This document shows positions 1 through 13,756 of a stretch of DNA of 46,362 nucleotides, in pieces; the stretch's first letter is position 1, and each line of letters opens with the position of its first letter. Under the pieces are notes generated by a model. The model did not search any database, had not been told where the DNA came from, and was given only the letters and a program-made list of their open reading frames with translations. Position numbers and translations under genes: made by a program. The DNA comes from Nemertoderma westbladi (Eukaryota > Xenacoelomorpha > Nemertodermatida > Nemertodermatidae): assembly GCA_032718475.1 (NCBI GenBank), contig JAUCBJ010004585.1, positions 1 through 46,362 of the forward strand, written 5' to 3'.

Positions 1-3000
1 TATCCTCGAAAGTTATAACCTTTTAACTGGTTCTGTAGGTAGTAACATGAAAAAACGCCGCTTATAGCCTAAAAACACACTACGACGTAATATATTCCAA
101 TATAGTTAAATAACTCTGGAAGCCCTGTGTTTTCTGAGTTGTAACACGGTGTACAAATTGGGAATAGTAACCCCAATTGTCTCACACTTTCTCAAGTCAC
201 TGGCACTGTCTTGTCGAAAGTTATAACCTTTTAACTGGTTCTGTAGGAAGTAACATGAAAAAACGCCGCTTATAGCCTAAAAACACACCAGTCCGACGTA
301 TTATATTCGAATATAGTTAAATAACTCTGGAAGCCCTGTGTTTTCTGAGTTGTAACACTGTGTACAAATTGGGAATAGTAACCCCAATTGTCTCACACTT
401 TCTCAAGTCACTGGCACTGTCTCCTCGAAAGTTATAACCTTTTAACTGGTTCTGTAGGTAGTAACATGAAAAAACGCCGCTTATAGCCTAAAAACACACT
501 ACGACGTAATATATTCGAATATAGTTAAATAACTCTGGAAGCCCTGCGTTTTCTGAGTTGTAACACTGTGTACAAATTGGGAATAGTAACCCCAATTGTC
601 TCACACTTTCTCAAGTCACTGGCACTGTCTCGTCGAAAGTTATAACCTTTTAACTGGTTCTGTAGGAAGTAACATGAAAAAACGCCGCTTATAGCCTAAA
701 AACACACTACGACGTATTATATTCGAATATAGTTAAATAACTCTGGAAGCCCTGTGTTTTCTGAGTTGTAACACTGTGTACAAATTGGGAATAGTAACCC
801 CAATTGTCTCACACTTTCTCAAGTCACTGGCACTGTCTCCTCGAAAGTTATAACCTTTTAACTGGTTCTGTAGGAAGTAACATGAAAAAACGCCGCTTAT
901 AGCCTAAAAACACACTACGACGTATTATATTCGAATATAGTTAAATAACTCTGGAAGCCCTGTGTTTTCTGAGTTGTAACACTGTGTACAAATTGGGAAT
1001 AGTAACCCCAATTGTCTCACACTTTCTCAAGTCACTGGCACTGTCTCCTCGAAAGTTATAACCTTTTAACTGGTTCTGTAGGTAGTAACATGAAAAAACG
1101 CCGCTTATAGCCTAAAAACACTACGACGTATTATATTCGAATATAGTTAAATAACTCTGGAAGCCCTGTGTTTTCTGAGTTGTAACACTGTGTACAAATT
1201 GGGAATAGTAACCCCAATTGTCTCACACTTTCTCAAGTCACTGGCACTGTCTCGTCGAAAGTTATAACCTTTTAACTGGTTCTGTAGGAAGTAACATGAA
1301 AAAACGCCGCTTATAGCCTAAAAACACACTACGACGTATTATATTCGAATATAGTTAAATAACTCTGGAAGCCCTGTGTTTTCTGAGTTGTAACACTGTG
1401 TACAAATTGGGAATAGTAACCCCAATTGTCTCACACTTTCTCAAGTCACTGGCACTGTCTCCTCGAAAGTTATAACCTTTTAACTGGTTCTGTAGGAAGT
1501 AACATGAAAAAACGCCGCTTATAGCCTAAAAACACACTACGACGTATTATATTCGAATATAGTTAAATAACTCTGGAAGCCCTGTGTTTTCTGAGTTGTA
1601 ACACTGTGTACAAATTGGGAATAGTAACCCCAATTGTCTCACACTTTCTCAAGTCACTGGCACTGTCTCCTCGAAAGTTATAACCTTTTAACTGGTTCTG
1701 TAGGTAGTAACATGAAAAAACGCCGCTTATAGCCTAAAAACACTACGACGTATTATATTCGAATATAGTTAAATAACTCTGGAAGCCCTGTGTTTTCTGA
1801 GTTGTAACACTGTGTACAAATTGGGAATAGTAACCCCAATTGTCTCACACTTTCTCAAGTCACTGGCGCTGTCTCCTCGAAAGTTATAACCTTTTAACTG
1901 GTTCTGTAGGAAGTAACATGAAAAAACGCCGCTTATAGCCTAAAAACACACTGCGACGTATTATAATCGTATGTAGTTAAATAACTCTGGAAGCCCTGTG
2001 TTATCTGAGTTGTAACACTGTGTACAAGTTGGGAATAGTAACCCCAATTGTCTCACACTTTCTCAAGTCACTGGCACTGTCTCCTCGAAAGTTATAACCT
2101 TTTAACTGGTTCTGTATGAAGTAACATGAAAGAACGCCGCTTATAGCCTAAAAACACACTACGACGTATTATATTCGAATATAGTTAAATAACTCTGGAA
2201 GCCCTGTGTTTTCTGAGTTGTAACACTGTGTACAAATTGGGAATAGTAACCCCAATTGTCTCACACTTTCTCAAGTCACTGGCACTGTCTCCTCGAAAGT
2301 TATAACCTTTTAACTGGTTCTGTAGGAAGTAACATGAAAAAACGCCGCTTATAGCCTAAAAACACACTACGCCGTATTATATTCGAATATAGTTAAATAA
2401 CTCTGGAAGCCCTGTGTTTTCTGAGTTGTAACACTGTGTACAAATTGGGAATAGTAACCCCAATTATCTCACACTTTCTCAAGTCACTGGCACTGTCTCC
2501 TCGAAAGTTATAACCTTTTAACTGGTTCTGTAGGAAGTAACATGAAAAAACGCCGCTTATAGCCTAAAAACACACTACGACGTAATATATTCGAATATAG
2601 TTAAATAACTCTGGAAGCCCTGTGTTTTCTGAGTTGTAACACTGTGTACAAATTGGGAATAGTAACCCCAATTGTCTCACACTTTCTCAAGTCACTGGCA
2701 CTGTCTCGTCGAAAGTTATAACCTTTTAACTGGTTCTGTAGGAAGTAACATGAAAAAACGCCGCTTATAGCCTAAAAACACACTACGACGTATTATATTC
2801 GAATATAGTTAAATAACTCTGGAAGCCCTGTGTTTTCTGAGTTGTAACACTGTGTACAAATTGGGAATAGTAACCCCAATTGTCTCACACTTTCTCAAGT
2901 CACTGGCACTGTCTCCTCGAAAGTTATAACCTTTTAACTGGTTCTGTAGGAAGTAACATGAAAAAACGCCGCTTATAGCCTAAAAACACACTACGACGTA

Positions 3001-4056
3001 TTATATTCGAATATAGTTAAATAACTCTGGAAGCCCTGTGTTTTCTGAGTTGTAACACTGTGTACAAATTGGGAATAGTAACCCCAATTATCTCACACTT
3101 TCTCAAGTCACTGGCACTGTCTCCTCGAAAGTTATAACCTTTTAACTGGTTCTGTAGGAAGTAACATGAAAAAACGCCGCTTATAGCCTAAAAACACACT
3201 ACGACGTAATATATTCGAATATAGTTAAATAACTCTGGAAGCCCTGTGTTTTCTGAGTTGTAACACTGTGTACAAATTGGGAATAGTAACCCCAATTGTC
3301 TCACACTTTCTCAAGTCACTGGCACTGTCTCGTCGAAAGTTATAACCTTTTAACTGGTTCTGTAGGAAGTAACATGAAAAAACGCCGCTTATAGCCTAAA
3401 AACACACTACGACGTATTATATTCGAATATAGTTAAATAACTCTGGAAGCCCTGTGTTTTCTGAGTTGTAACACTGTGTACAAATTGGGAATAGTAACCC
3501 CAATTGTCTCACACTTTCTCAAGTCACTGGCACTGTCTCCTCGAAAGTTATAACCTTTTAACTGGTTCTGTAGGTAGTAACATGAAAAAACGCCGCTTAT
3601 AGCCTAAAAACACACTACGACGTATTATATTCGAATATAGTTAAATAACTCTGGAAGCCCTGTGTTTTCTGAGTTGTAACACTGTGTACAAATTGGGAAT
3701 AGTAACCCCAATTATCTCACACTTTCTCAAGTCACTGGCACTGTCTCCTCGAAAGTTATAACCTTTTAACTGGTTCTGTAGGAAGTAACATGAAAAAACG
3801 CCGCTTATAGCCTAAAAACACACTACGACGTAATATATTCGAATATAGTTAAATAACTCTGGAAGCCCTGTGTTTTCTGAGTTGTCCTAACACTGTGTAC
3901 AAATTGGGAATAGTAACCCCAATTGTCTCACACTTTCTCAAGTCACTGGCACTGTCTCGTCGAAAGTTATAACCTGTTAACTGGTTCTGTAGGAAGTAAC
4001 ATGAAAAAACGCCGCTTATAGCCTAAAAACACACTACGACGTATTATATTCGAATA
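1..4056. repeat. 208-bp satellite array, about 19.5 copies
   Basis: The motif TCGAAAGTTATAACC recurs at 6, 214, 425, 633, 841, 1049, 1255, 1463, 1671, 1877, 2085, 2293, 2501, 2709, 2917, 3125, 3333, 3541, 3749 and 3960, giving a 208-bp period with 2-3 bp indels in four units. Copies are nearly identical. Each monomer carries the perfect palindrome TATATTCGAATATA (altered in unit 1 and in the divergent monomer near 1960) and a 7-bp inverted repeat AATTGGG/CCCAATT. Diagnostic variants (CCTCG/CGTCG, GGTAG/GGAAG, AATATAT/ATTATAT, CAATTGT/CAATTAT) recur every third monomer, so much of the array is a 624-bp higher-order repeat. The array continues off the left edge and ends inside the palindrome at about 4056. 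No coding frame is supported. Confidence 0.97.
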
Positions 4057-4434
4057 TGTGAGGTTTGATCAAGAAACCGACCTACGGTTACAAAAAATAA
4101 TTTTGTGTTTTTTTTATTGATTCAAATACACATTTTTATGCTGAATCGAACGCTGAAAACAGATTTCAAATCCGATAAAGTCTTGTCGAGATATTGAGTT
4201 TTGAAAATTAGTAGTCTAATGACCAAATATTAACAAAGTTTTGAGAAAAACGGCTTTAAAGTTATGAGAGTTTCAAACGTTCCCGCCAATTTTCTGTAAT
4301 TGGGGGGATAATTATGTAAACTTTTACGATATTTCAAAGCAGACCTATAAAAAATTAGGTACATACGTCATAATTCAGATACACATCAGTGTATGGAACT
4401 TTGGCGACAATATTTTAATTTTTATTTTTATTGG
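4057..4434. other. Non-repetitive AT-rich spacer
   Basis: I see no gene, no convincing repeat and no recognisable element between the satellite edge and the CTGT-rich block. Confidence 0.6.
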
Positions 4435-4778
4435 AGGTCACTCTGTCTGTTTGTCTGAATACTTGTATGTTTGTCTGTCAAAAATGTAACAAATAAATAA
4501 ATAAAGCACCACCACCTAGATTTTTTTGCTATTGGGTTTTTATTTGCCGATGATTTAAAATACGATATCGGTTTTCACTATATCGATTCTAGACGATTGT
4601 CTGCATGTCAGTCAGTCTGTCTGTTTTTGGTTTGTCAGTCTGTTAAAATTTAAGAAGTGCACAAACTGTTCAAAATTTGTGTTATAAGGTTTTTCTGGGT
4701 GGTGATAACATTTAAAATGTCACTGGGTGGTAATTACAGTTAAAATTTCACTTTTCCAGTTTGAAGAAATCTAGACTT

Positions 4779-4809
<31 letters not shown>

Positions 4810-5345
4810 CTCTGTCGGTCTGTCTGTCTGTTTGTCTGTCAAAATTGAGAAATAAATCAAATTAACAAACAAACTTATTTATGGAGTTTTCTTGGTCGGT
4901 GATTTCATTTCCGGCAGCTATTTTTACGTTTGATTGATTATTTAATGTTTTTACGTCTGTCTGTCTGTCGGTCTGTCTGTCTGTTTGTCTGTCAAAATTG
5001 AGAAATAAATCAAATTAACAAACAAACTTATTTATGGAGTTTTCTTGGTCGGTGATTTCATTTCCGGTAGCTATTTTTACTTTTGATTGAATATTTAATG
5101 TTTTTACGTCTGTCTGTCTGTCGGTCTGTCGGTCTGTCTGTCTGTCAAAATTGAGAAATAAATCAAATTAACAAACAAACTTATTTATGGAGTTTACTTG
5201 GTCGGTGATTTCATTTCCGATAACTATTTTTACGTTTGATTGATTATTTAATGTTTGTACGTCTGTCTGTCTGTCGGTCTGTCTGTCTTTTGTCTGTCAA
5301 AATTGAGAAATATATCAAATTAACAAATAATTATGGGGTTTTCTT
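4435..5345 (+). repeat. CTGT-rich region with 153-bp tandem repeat (4 copies)
   Basis: Interrupted (CTGT)n runs begin at about 4440. From about 4767 they are part of a longer unit: AAAATTGAGAAATAAATCAA recurs at 4841, 4994, 5147 and (as AATATATC) 5299, a 152-153-bp period. Each unit joins a CTGT/CGGT microsatellite to an AT-rich segment that includes ACAAACAAAC. Copies diverge by scattered substitutions, more than in the satellite to the left. No protein-coding content is apparent. Confidence 0.93.
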
Positions 5346-5397
5346 GGTTGGCGATTTAATTTCACCCAAAAGCAAAACATTTTGTTAGATATCATGT

Positions 5398-5460
5398 TTC
5401 CCTAATTTTTGACAGACAAACCCACACACAGACAGACAAACAGACAGACAGACTAATCGA
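5398..5460 (-). repeat. Inverted CAGA microsatellite block
   Basis: A run of GACAGACAAAC/CAGACAGACAGA units is the reverse complement of the CTGT block to the left. Together they form a diffuse inverted repeat around a centre of about 50 bp. Confidence 0.8.
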
Positions 5461-5632
5461 CAGTCTAGAATCCGTCAGCTGTGGAAAGTAACAATTGAAA
5501 TTAAATCACTGAACAGGAAAACTCATAGCGAAAATTATATTATACTTAAATTTATACTAATTTCAAACATGAGTGAGGTCTACAAACAAATCAAATAACT
5601 CCAAAACTAAACATAGATATGAACAATTTCAC

Positions 5633-8600
5633 ACAAACAAACAAACAAACAAACAAACAAACAAACAAACAAACAAACAAACAAACAAACAAACAAACAA
5701 ACAAACAAACAAACAAACAAACAAACAAACAAACAAACAAACAAACAAACAAACAAACAAACAAACAAACAAACAAACAAACAAACAAACAAACAAACAA
5801 ACAAACAAACAAACAAACAAACAAACAAACAAACAAACAAACAAACAAACAAACAAACAAACAAACAAACAAACAAACAAACAAACAAACAAACAAACAA
5901 ACAAACAAACAAACAAACAAACAAACAAACAAACAAACAAACAAACAAACAAACAAACAAACAAACAAACAAACAAACAAACAAACAAACAAACAAACAA
6001 ACAAACAAACAAACAAACAAACAAACAAACAAACAAACAAACAAACAAACAAACAAACAAACAAACAAACAAACAAACAAACAAACAAACAAACAAACAA
6101 ACAAACAAACAAACAAACAAACAAACAAACAAACAAACAAACAAACAAACAAACAAACAAACAAACAAACAAACAAACAAACAAACAAACAAACAAACAA
6201 ACAAACAAACAAACAAACAAACAAACAAACAAACAAACAAACAAACCAACAAACAAACAAACAAACAAACAAACAAACAAACAAACAAACAAACAAACAA
6301 ACAAACAAACAAACAAACAAACAAACAAACAAACAAACAAACAAACAAACAAACAAACAAACAAACAAACAAACAAACAAACAAACAAACAAACAAACAA
6401 ACAAACAAACAAACAAACAAACAAACAAACAAACAAACAAACAAACAAACAAACAAACAAACAAACAAACAAACAAACAAACAAACAAACAAACAAACAA
6501 ACAAACAAACAAACAAACAAACAAACAAACAAACAAACAAACAAACAAACAAACAAACAAACAAACAAACAAACAAACAAACAAACAAACAAACAAACAA
6601 ACAAACAAACAAACAAACAAACAAACAAACAAACAAACAAACAAACAAACAAACAAACAAACAAACAAACAAACAAACAAACAAACAAACAAACAAACAA
6701 ACAAACAAACAAACAAACAAACAAACAAACAAACAAACAAACAAACAAACAAACAAACAAACAAACAAACAAACAAACAAACAAACAAACAAACAAACAA
6801 ACAAACAAACAAACAAACAAACAAACAAACAAACAAACAAACAAACAAACAAACAAACAAACAAACAAACAAACAAACAAACAAACAAACAAACAAACAA
6901 ACAAACAAACAAACAAACAAACAAACAAACAAACAAACAAACAAACAAACAAACAAACAAACAAACAAACAAACAAACAAACAAACAAACAAACAAACAA
7001 ACAAACAAACAAACAAACAAACAAACAAACAAACAAACAAACAAACAAACAAACAAACAAACAAACAAACAAACAAACAAACAAACAAACAAACAAACAA
7101 ACAAACAAACAAACAAACAAACAAACAAACAAACAAACAAACAAACAAACAAACAAACAAACAAACAAACAAACAAACAAACAAACAAACAAACAAACAA
7201 ACAAACAAACAAACAAACAAACAAACAAACAAACAAACAAACAAACAAACAAACAAACAAACAAACAAACAAACAAACAAACAAACAAACAAACAAACAA
7301 ACAAACAAACAAACAAACAAACAAACAAACAAACAAACAAACAAACAAACAAACAAACAAACAAACAAACAAACAAACAAACAAACAAACAAACAAACAA
7401 ACAAACAAACAAACAAACAAACAAACAAACAAACAAACAAACAAACAAACAAACAAACAAACAAACAAACAAACAAACAAACAAACAAACAAACAAACAA
7501 ACAAACAAACAAACAAACAAACAAACAAACAAACAAACAAACAAACAAACAAACAAACAAACAAACAAACAAACAAACAAACAAACAAACAAACAAACAA
7601 ACAAACAAACAAACAAACAAACAAACAAACAAACAAACAAACAAACAAACAAACAAACAAACAAACAAACAAACAAACAAACAAACAAACAAACAAACAA
7701 ACAAACAAACAAACAAACAAACAAACAAACAAACAAACAAACAAACAAACAAACAAACAAACAAACAAACAAACAAACAAACAAACAAACAAACAAACAA
7801 ACAAACAAACAAACAAACAAACAAACAAACAAACAAACAAACAAACAAACAAACAAACAAACAAACAAACAAACAAACAAACAAACAAACAAACAAACAA
7901 ACAAACAAACAAACAAACAAACAAACAAACAAACAAACAAACAAACAAACAAACAAACAAACAAACAAACAAACAAACAAACAAACAAACAAACAAACAA
8001 ACAAACAAACAAACAAACAAACAAACAAACAAACAAACAAACAAACAAACAAACAAACAAACAAACAAACAAACAAACAAACAAACAAACAAACAAACAA
8101 ACAAACAAACAAACAAACAAACAAACAAACAAACAAACAAACAAACAAACAAACAAACAAACAAACAAACAAACAAACAAACAAACAAACAAACAAACAA
8201 ACAAACAAACAAACAAACAAACAAACAAACAAACAAACAAACAAACAAACAAACAAACAAACAAACAAACAAACAAACAAACAAACAAACAAACAAACAA
8301 ACAAACAAACAAACAAACAAACAAACAAACAAACAAACAAACAAACAAACAAACAAACAAACAAACAAACAAACAAACAAACAAACAAACAAACAAACAA
8401 ACAAACAAACAAACAAACAAACAAACAAACAAACAAACAAACAAACAAACAAACAAACAAACAAACAAACAAACAAACAAACAAACAAACAAACAAACAA
8501 ACAAACAAACAAACAAACAAACAAACAAACAAACAAACAAACAAACAAACAAACAAACAAACAAACAAACAAACAAACAAACAAACAAACAAACAAACAA

Positions 8601-11586
8601 ACAAACAAACAAACAAACAAACAAACAAACAAACAAACAAACAAACAAACAAACAAACAAACAAACAAACAAACAAACAAACAAACAAACAAACAAACAA
8701 ACAAACAAACAAACAAACAAACAAACAAACAAACAAACAAACAAACAAACAAACAAACAAACAAACAAACAAACAAACAAACAAACAAACAAACAAACAA
8801 ACAAACAAACAAACAAACAAACAAACAAACAAACAAACAAACAAACAAACAAACAAACAAACAAACAAACAAACAAACAAACAAACAAACAAACAAACAA
8901 ACAAACAAACAAACAAACAAACAAACAAACAAACAAACAAACAAACAAACAAACAAACAAACAAACAAACAAACAAACAAACAAACAAACAAACAAACAA
9001 ACAAACAAACAAACAAACAAACAAACAAACAAACAAACAAACAAACAAACAAACAAACAAACAAACAAACAAACAAACAAACAAACAAACAAACAAACAA
9101 ACAAACAAACAAACAAACAAACAAACAAACAAACAAACAAACAAACAAACAAACAAACAAACAAACAAACAAACAAACAAACAAACAAACAAACAAACAA
9201 ACAAACAAACAAACAAACAAACAAACAAACAAACAAACAAACAAACAAACAAACAAACAAACAAACAAACAAACAAACAAACAAACAAACAAACAAACAA
9301 ACAAACAAACAAACAAACAAACAAACAAACAAACAAACAAACAAACAAACAAACAAACAAACAAACAAACAAACAAACAAACAAACAAACAAACAAACAA
9401 ACAAACAAACAAACAAACAAACAAACAAACAAACAAACAAACAAACAAACAAACAAACAAACAAACAAACAAACAAACAAACAAACAAACAAACAAACAA
9501 ACAAACAAACAAACAAACAAACAAACAAACAAACAAACAAACAAACAAACAAACAAACAAACAAACAAACAAACAAACAAACAAACAAACAAACAAACAA
9601 ACAAACAAACAAACAAACAAACAAACAAACAAACAAACAAACAAACAAACAAACAAACAAACAAACAAACAAACAAACAAACAAACAAACAAACAAACAA
9701 ACAAACAAACAAACAAACAAACAAACAAACAAACAAACAAACAAACAAACAAACAAACAAACAAACAAACAAACAAACAAACAAACAAACAAACAAACAA
9801 ACAAACAAACAAACAAACAAACAAACAAACAAACAAACAAACAAACAAACAAACAAACAAACAAACAAACAAACAAACAAACAAACAAACAAACAAACAA
9901 ACAAACAAACAAACAAACAAACAAACAAACAAACAAACAAACAAACAAACAAACAAACAAACAAACAAACAAACAAACAAACAAACAAACAAACAAACAA
10001 ACAAACAAACAAACAAACAAACAAACAAACAAACAAACAAACAAACAAACAAACAAACAAACAAACAAACAAACAAACAAACAAACAAACAAACAAACAA
10101 ACAAACAAACAAACAAACAAACAAACAAACAAACAAACAAACAAACAAACAAACAAACAAACAAACAAACAAACAAACAAACAAACAAACAAACAAACAA
10201 ACAAACAAACAAACAAACAAACAAACAAACAAACAAACAAACAAACAAACAAACAAACAAACAAACAAACAAACAAACAAACAAACAAACAAACAAACAA
10301 ACAAACAAACAAACAAACAAACAAACAAACAAACAAACAAACAAACAAACAAACAAACAAACAAACAAACAAACAAACAAACAAACAAACAAACAAACAA
10401 ACAAACAAACAAACAAACAAACAAACAAACAAACAAACAAACAAACAAACAAACAAACAAACAAACAAACAAACAAACAAACAAACAAACAAACAAACAA
10501 ACAAACAAACAAACAAACAAACAAACAAACAAACAAACAAACAAACAAACAAACAAACAAACAAACAAACAAACAAACAAACAAACAAACAAACAAACAA
10601 ACAAACAAACAAACAAACAAACAAACAAACAAACAAACAAACAAACAAACAAACAAACAAACAAACAAACAAACAAACAAACAAACAAACAAACAAACAA
10701 ACAAACAAACAAACAAACAAACAAACAAACAAACAAACAAACAAACAAACAAACAAACAAACAAACAAACAAACAAACAAACAAACAAACAAACAAACAA
10801 ACAAACAAACAAACAAACAAACAAACAAACAAACAAACAAACAAACAAACAAACAAACAAACAAACAAACAAACAAACAAACAAACAAACAAACAAACAA
10901 ACAAACAAACAAACAAACAAACAAACAAACAAACAAACAAACAAACAAACAAACAAACAAACAAACAAACAAACAAACAAACAAACAAACAAACAAACAA
11001 ACAAACAAACAAACAAACAAACAAACAAACAAACAAACAAACAAACAAACAAACAAACAAACAAACAAACAAACAAACAAACAAACAAACAAACAAACAA
11101 ACAAACAAACAAACAAACAAACAAACAAACAAACAAACAAACAAACAAACAAACAAACAAACAAACAAACAAACAAACAAACAAACAAACAAACAAACAA
11201 ACAAACAAACAAACAAACAAACAAACAAACAAACAAACAAACAAACAAACAAACAAACAAACAAACAAACAAACAAACAAACAAACAAACAAACAAACAA
11301 ACAAACAAACAAACAAACAAACAAACAAACAAACAAACAAACAAACAAACAAACAAACAAACAAACAAACAAACAAACAAACAAACAAACAAACAAACAA
11401 ACAAACAAACAAACAAACAAACAAACAAACAAACAAACAAACAAACAAACAAACAAACAAACAAACAAACAAACAAACAAACAAACAAACAAACAAACAA
11501 ACAAACAAACAAACAAACAAACAAACAAACAAACAAACAAACAAACAAACAAACAAACAAACAAACAAACAAACAAACAAACAAAC
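5633..11586. repeat. Giant (AAAC)n microsatellite, about 5.95 kb
   Basis: About 1,488 uninterrupted tetranucleotide units. The only deviation I find is an A-to-C substitution at 6247. On the plus strand the tract contains only A and C, a 3:1 strand asymmetry with no G or T. Neither phase nor strand of (AAAC)n creates a stop codon, so all six frames stay open for about 2,000 codons, reading Thr-Asn-Lys-Gln on one strand and Val-Cys-Leu-Phe on the other. That follows arithmetically from the repeat and is not evidence of a gene. The tract lies between the CTGT-rich repeats and a 50-bp tandem repeat. The exact length may depend on how the assembler handled it. Confidence 0.97.
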
Positions 11587-12010
11587 ATTATTAACCAACC
11601 AGACCCCATCGGTGGTGCGCTTCCTTCCTGTCGGACATTATTAACCAACCAGACCCCATCGGTGGTGCGGTTCCTTCCTGTCGGACATTATTAACCAACC
11701 AGACCCCATCGGTGGTGTGTTTCCTTCCTGTCAGACTCTATTAACCAATCCGATCCAATCGGTGGTGTGCTTCCTTCCTGTCAGACTCTATTAACCAACC
11801 AGACCCCATCAGTGGTGCGCTTCCTTCCTGTCGGACATTATTAACCAACCAGACCCCATCGGTGGTGCGCTTCCTTACTGTCGGACATTATTAACCAACC
11901 AGACCCCATCGGTGGTGTGTTTCCTTCCTGTCAGACTCTATTAACCAATCAGATCCCATCGGTGGTGCGCTTCCTTCCTGTCAGACTCTATTAACCAACC
12001 AGACCCCATA
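11587..12010. repeat. 50-bp tandem repeat, about 8.4 copies, tetrameric order
   Basis: TTAACCAACC (or TTAACCAATC) starts units at 11591, 11641, 11691, 11741, 11791, 11841, 11891, 11941 and 11991, exactly 50 bp apart. Unit ends alternate CGGACATTA, CGGACATTA, CAGACTCTA, CAGACTCTA, and the fourth unit has a distinctive CAATC(A/C)GATCC segment. Units 1-4 therefore match units 5-8, giving a 200-bp higher-order repeat. The array abuts the AAAC tract directly. Confidence 0.96.
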
Positions 12011-13530
12011 GAGGTAGTTTTGCGCGGGAAGGTTTGTACTTTGAAGGCGATTATCTCAGATGACATTTTTCGTACGTGTTTCGTACTACTTCTCCGCCAT
12101 ATTTCCCAATTTTTATAATGATAAATTACAAAAAAACATGGTTTTTTCCAGTTTTTAAAAAAATTTTAATTTTTTTTACAAAATTGCCAATTATCAGAAA
12201 TAGAAAACGAAAGTACATAAAGTGGCCGAAAAATATGATGAAAATGAACATGCTGGTTCCAAAAATGTGGTATCGGTATCGAAAAATTGAAAATAACGGA
12301 GGAGTGTAGTCCATTTAGAGTGAAATTTTTAAAATCTCACGCTAGGGGGAGCCAAAAATTTTTTCCAATTTTAATGTACTTTTGATGAATCTCTTTAATT
12401 GCATATGATTTTCTATTCATTTTTCAACATTGTAGACATGTACAAAATAAAACCTTAGGGTAGTGGGTACCCCCCGTAAATGGAGGTAAATCCGTCTGCC
12501 GCTAGCACGATAAATATTTGAAAGTGGAAAACCTCTTCCATTTTTTAAAACGTTCAGGACAGATATATATTAAATAAAGGAAATAAATTGACATTGTCTG
12601 GGGTGCTCAAAGGCCCTAATTAGTGTTCAATAAAGTTTATATTTGGGGATATTTAAAGGGACGATTGTATTTATTACCATATTGTTTGTAAAATTGAAGG
12701 AACGCACAGTATTCGGAGAGCAGATAAAATATCAAATCACATTAACATATCAATAGTGGCATTGCTTAAATAAGCGTAATCATAAATTGGAAGACCGCAA
12801 AGTATTCAAGAAAGTGGATAAAATATAGCAGTGCTTTAAATAGATAAATATATACATAATTAAAATGTATTCATAATTTAAAATATACATAATTTAAATC
12901 TATACATACCTAAAATGCGTCTATAATATACATACTTAGAATGCGTCTATATACATACTTAGAATGGGTCTAAATACATGCGTGTGTTTTTATTAAAAAT
13001 ATGGCTTTTCTCAGCTGTGGGGTAGTAAATGATTGCATATTTTAAAATGGTCGGATGATGAGTCTTTTGATTTACAAACCGATACAGACAACTTTCCGAT
13101 GCGCGCAGTTGGTTGATTCACAAAGTTTGTGTTAAAGTCGTTTGGGAACCGGCACGCGATGGAATCTCGTTAATGACCACAGGTCTATTTACCCATTGTT
13201 ATGGAAACTTTTGATACAATTATTATCAATGTAATTTAAATTGATGAAGAATAGGCATACTTACTGATCTTAACTAGAAACTATGTGAATAACTGCTAAT
13301 TTACCACAGATACATATACATGCATAGTTAGTTATCTACTTTGGTCAAAATATCCAACCTACTTATGCTAAGAGCATTCAGTATTAAAAATATGAGGCTG
13401 CATAGATTCCAAATATGTGGACATATAGTCCTGTAGGTGAAATAGTACTGGAGTCTGGCCTATTATAATAATCTATTGATATCCTATTTCCAACCGTAAC
13501 AAAAACAGTAAAAAATATACATAAATAGAA
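12011..13530. other. Intergenic AT-rich DNA without a recognised gene
   Basis: The longest open stretch (12076-12309) is low in complexity and unconvincing. A short tandem repeat of about 25 bp (TACATACTTAGAATGCGTCT-like, three copies) lies at about 12897-12985. At about 13120-13215 a 30-codon open stretch follows a shifted frame and could be decayed coding DNA, but I cannot identify it. Confidence 0.5.
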
Positions 13531-13756
13531 GAAAAACACATTTAACAATTATGACACTACCAAAAATATGTTATTCCAAGTAAACATAGTATATACACAT
13601 ACATATATGTAATCTCCAAATAAGAATAGCAACTCGAAAAATTAATTTAATATATAAGTTCAAATAGTAAACTAAAATTAGATGTATTATCCACGAAAAA
13701 TGGCAAATCTAAAAAGATATATAATATCTAATCAAAAAATGACATATTTGAGTAAA

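Noticed and set aside
1-4056. CRISPR-like appearance of a regular repeat
   Set aside because: The whole 208-bp unit is conserved, with no unique spacers; it is a satellite.
5573-11648. Five very long open frames (about 2,000 codons) on both strands encoding TNKQ or CLFV repeats
   Set aside because: They arise automatically because (AAAC)n has no stop codon in any frame. There is no start context, codon structure or flanking coding sequence.
12076-12309. 77-codon Lys/Met-rich frame
   Set aside because: Low-complexity AT-rich sequence with no domain or context; the opposite strand is equally open.
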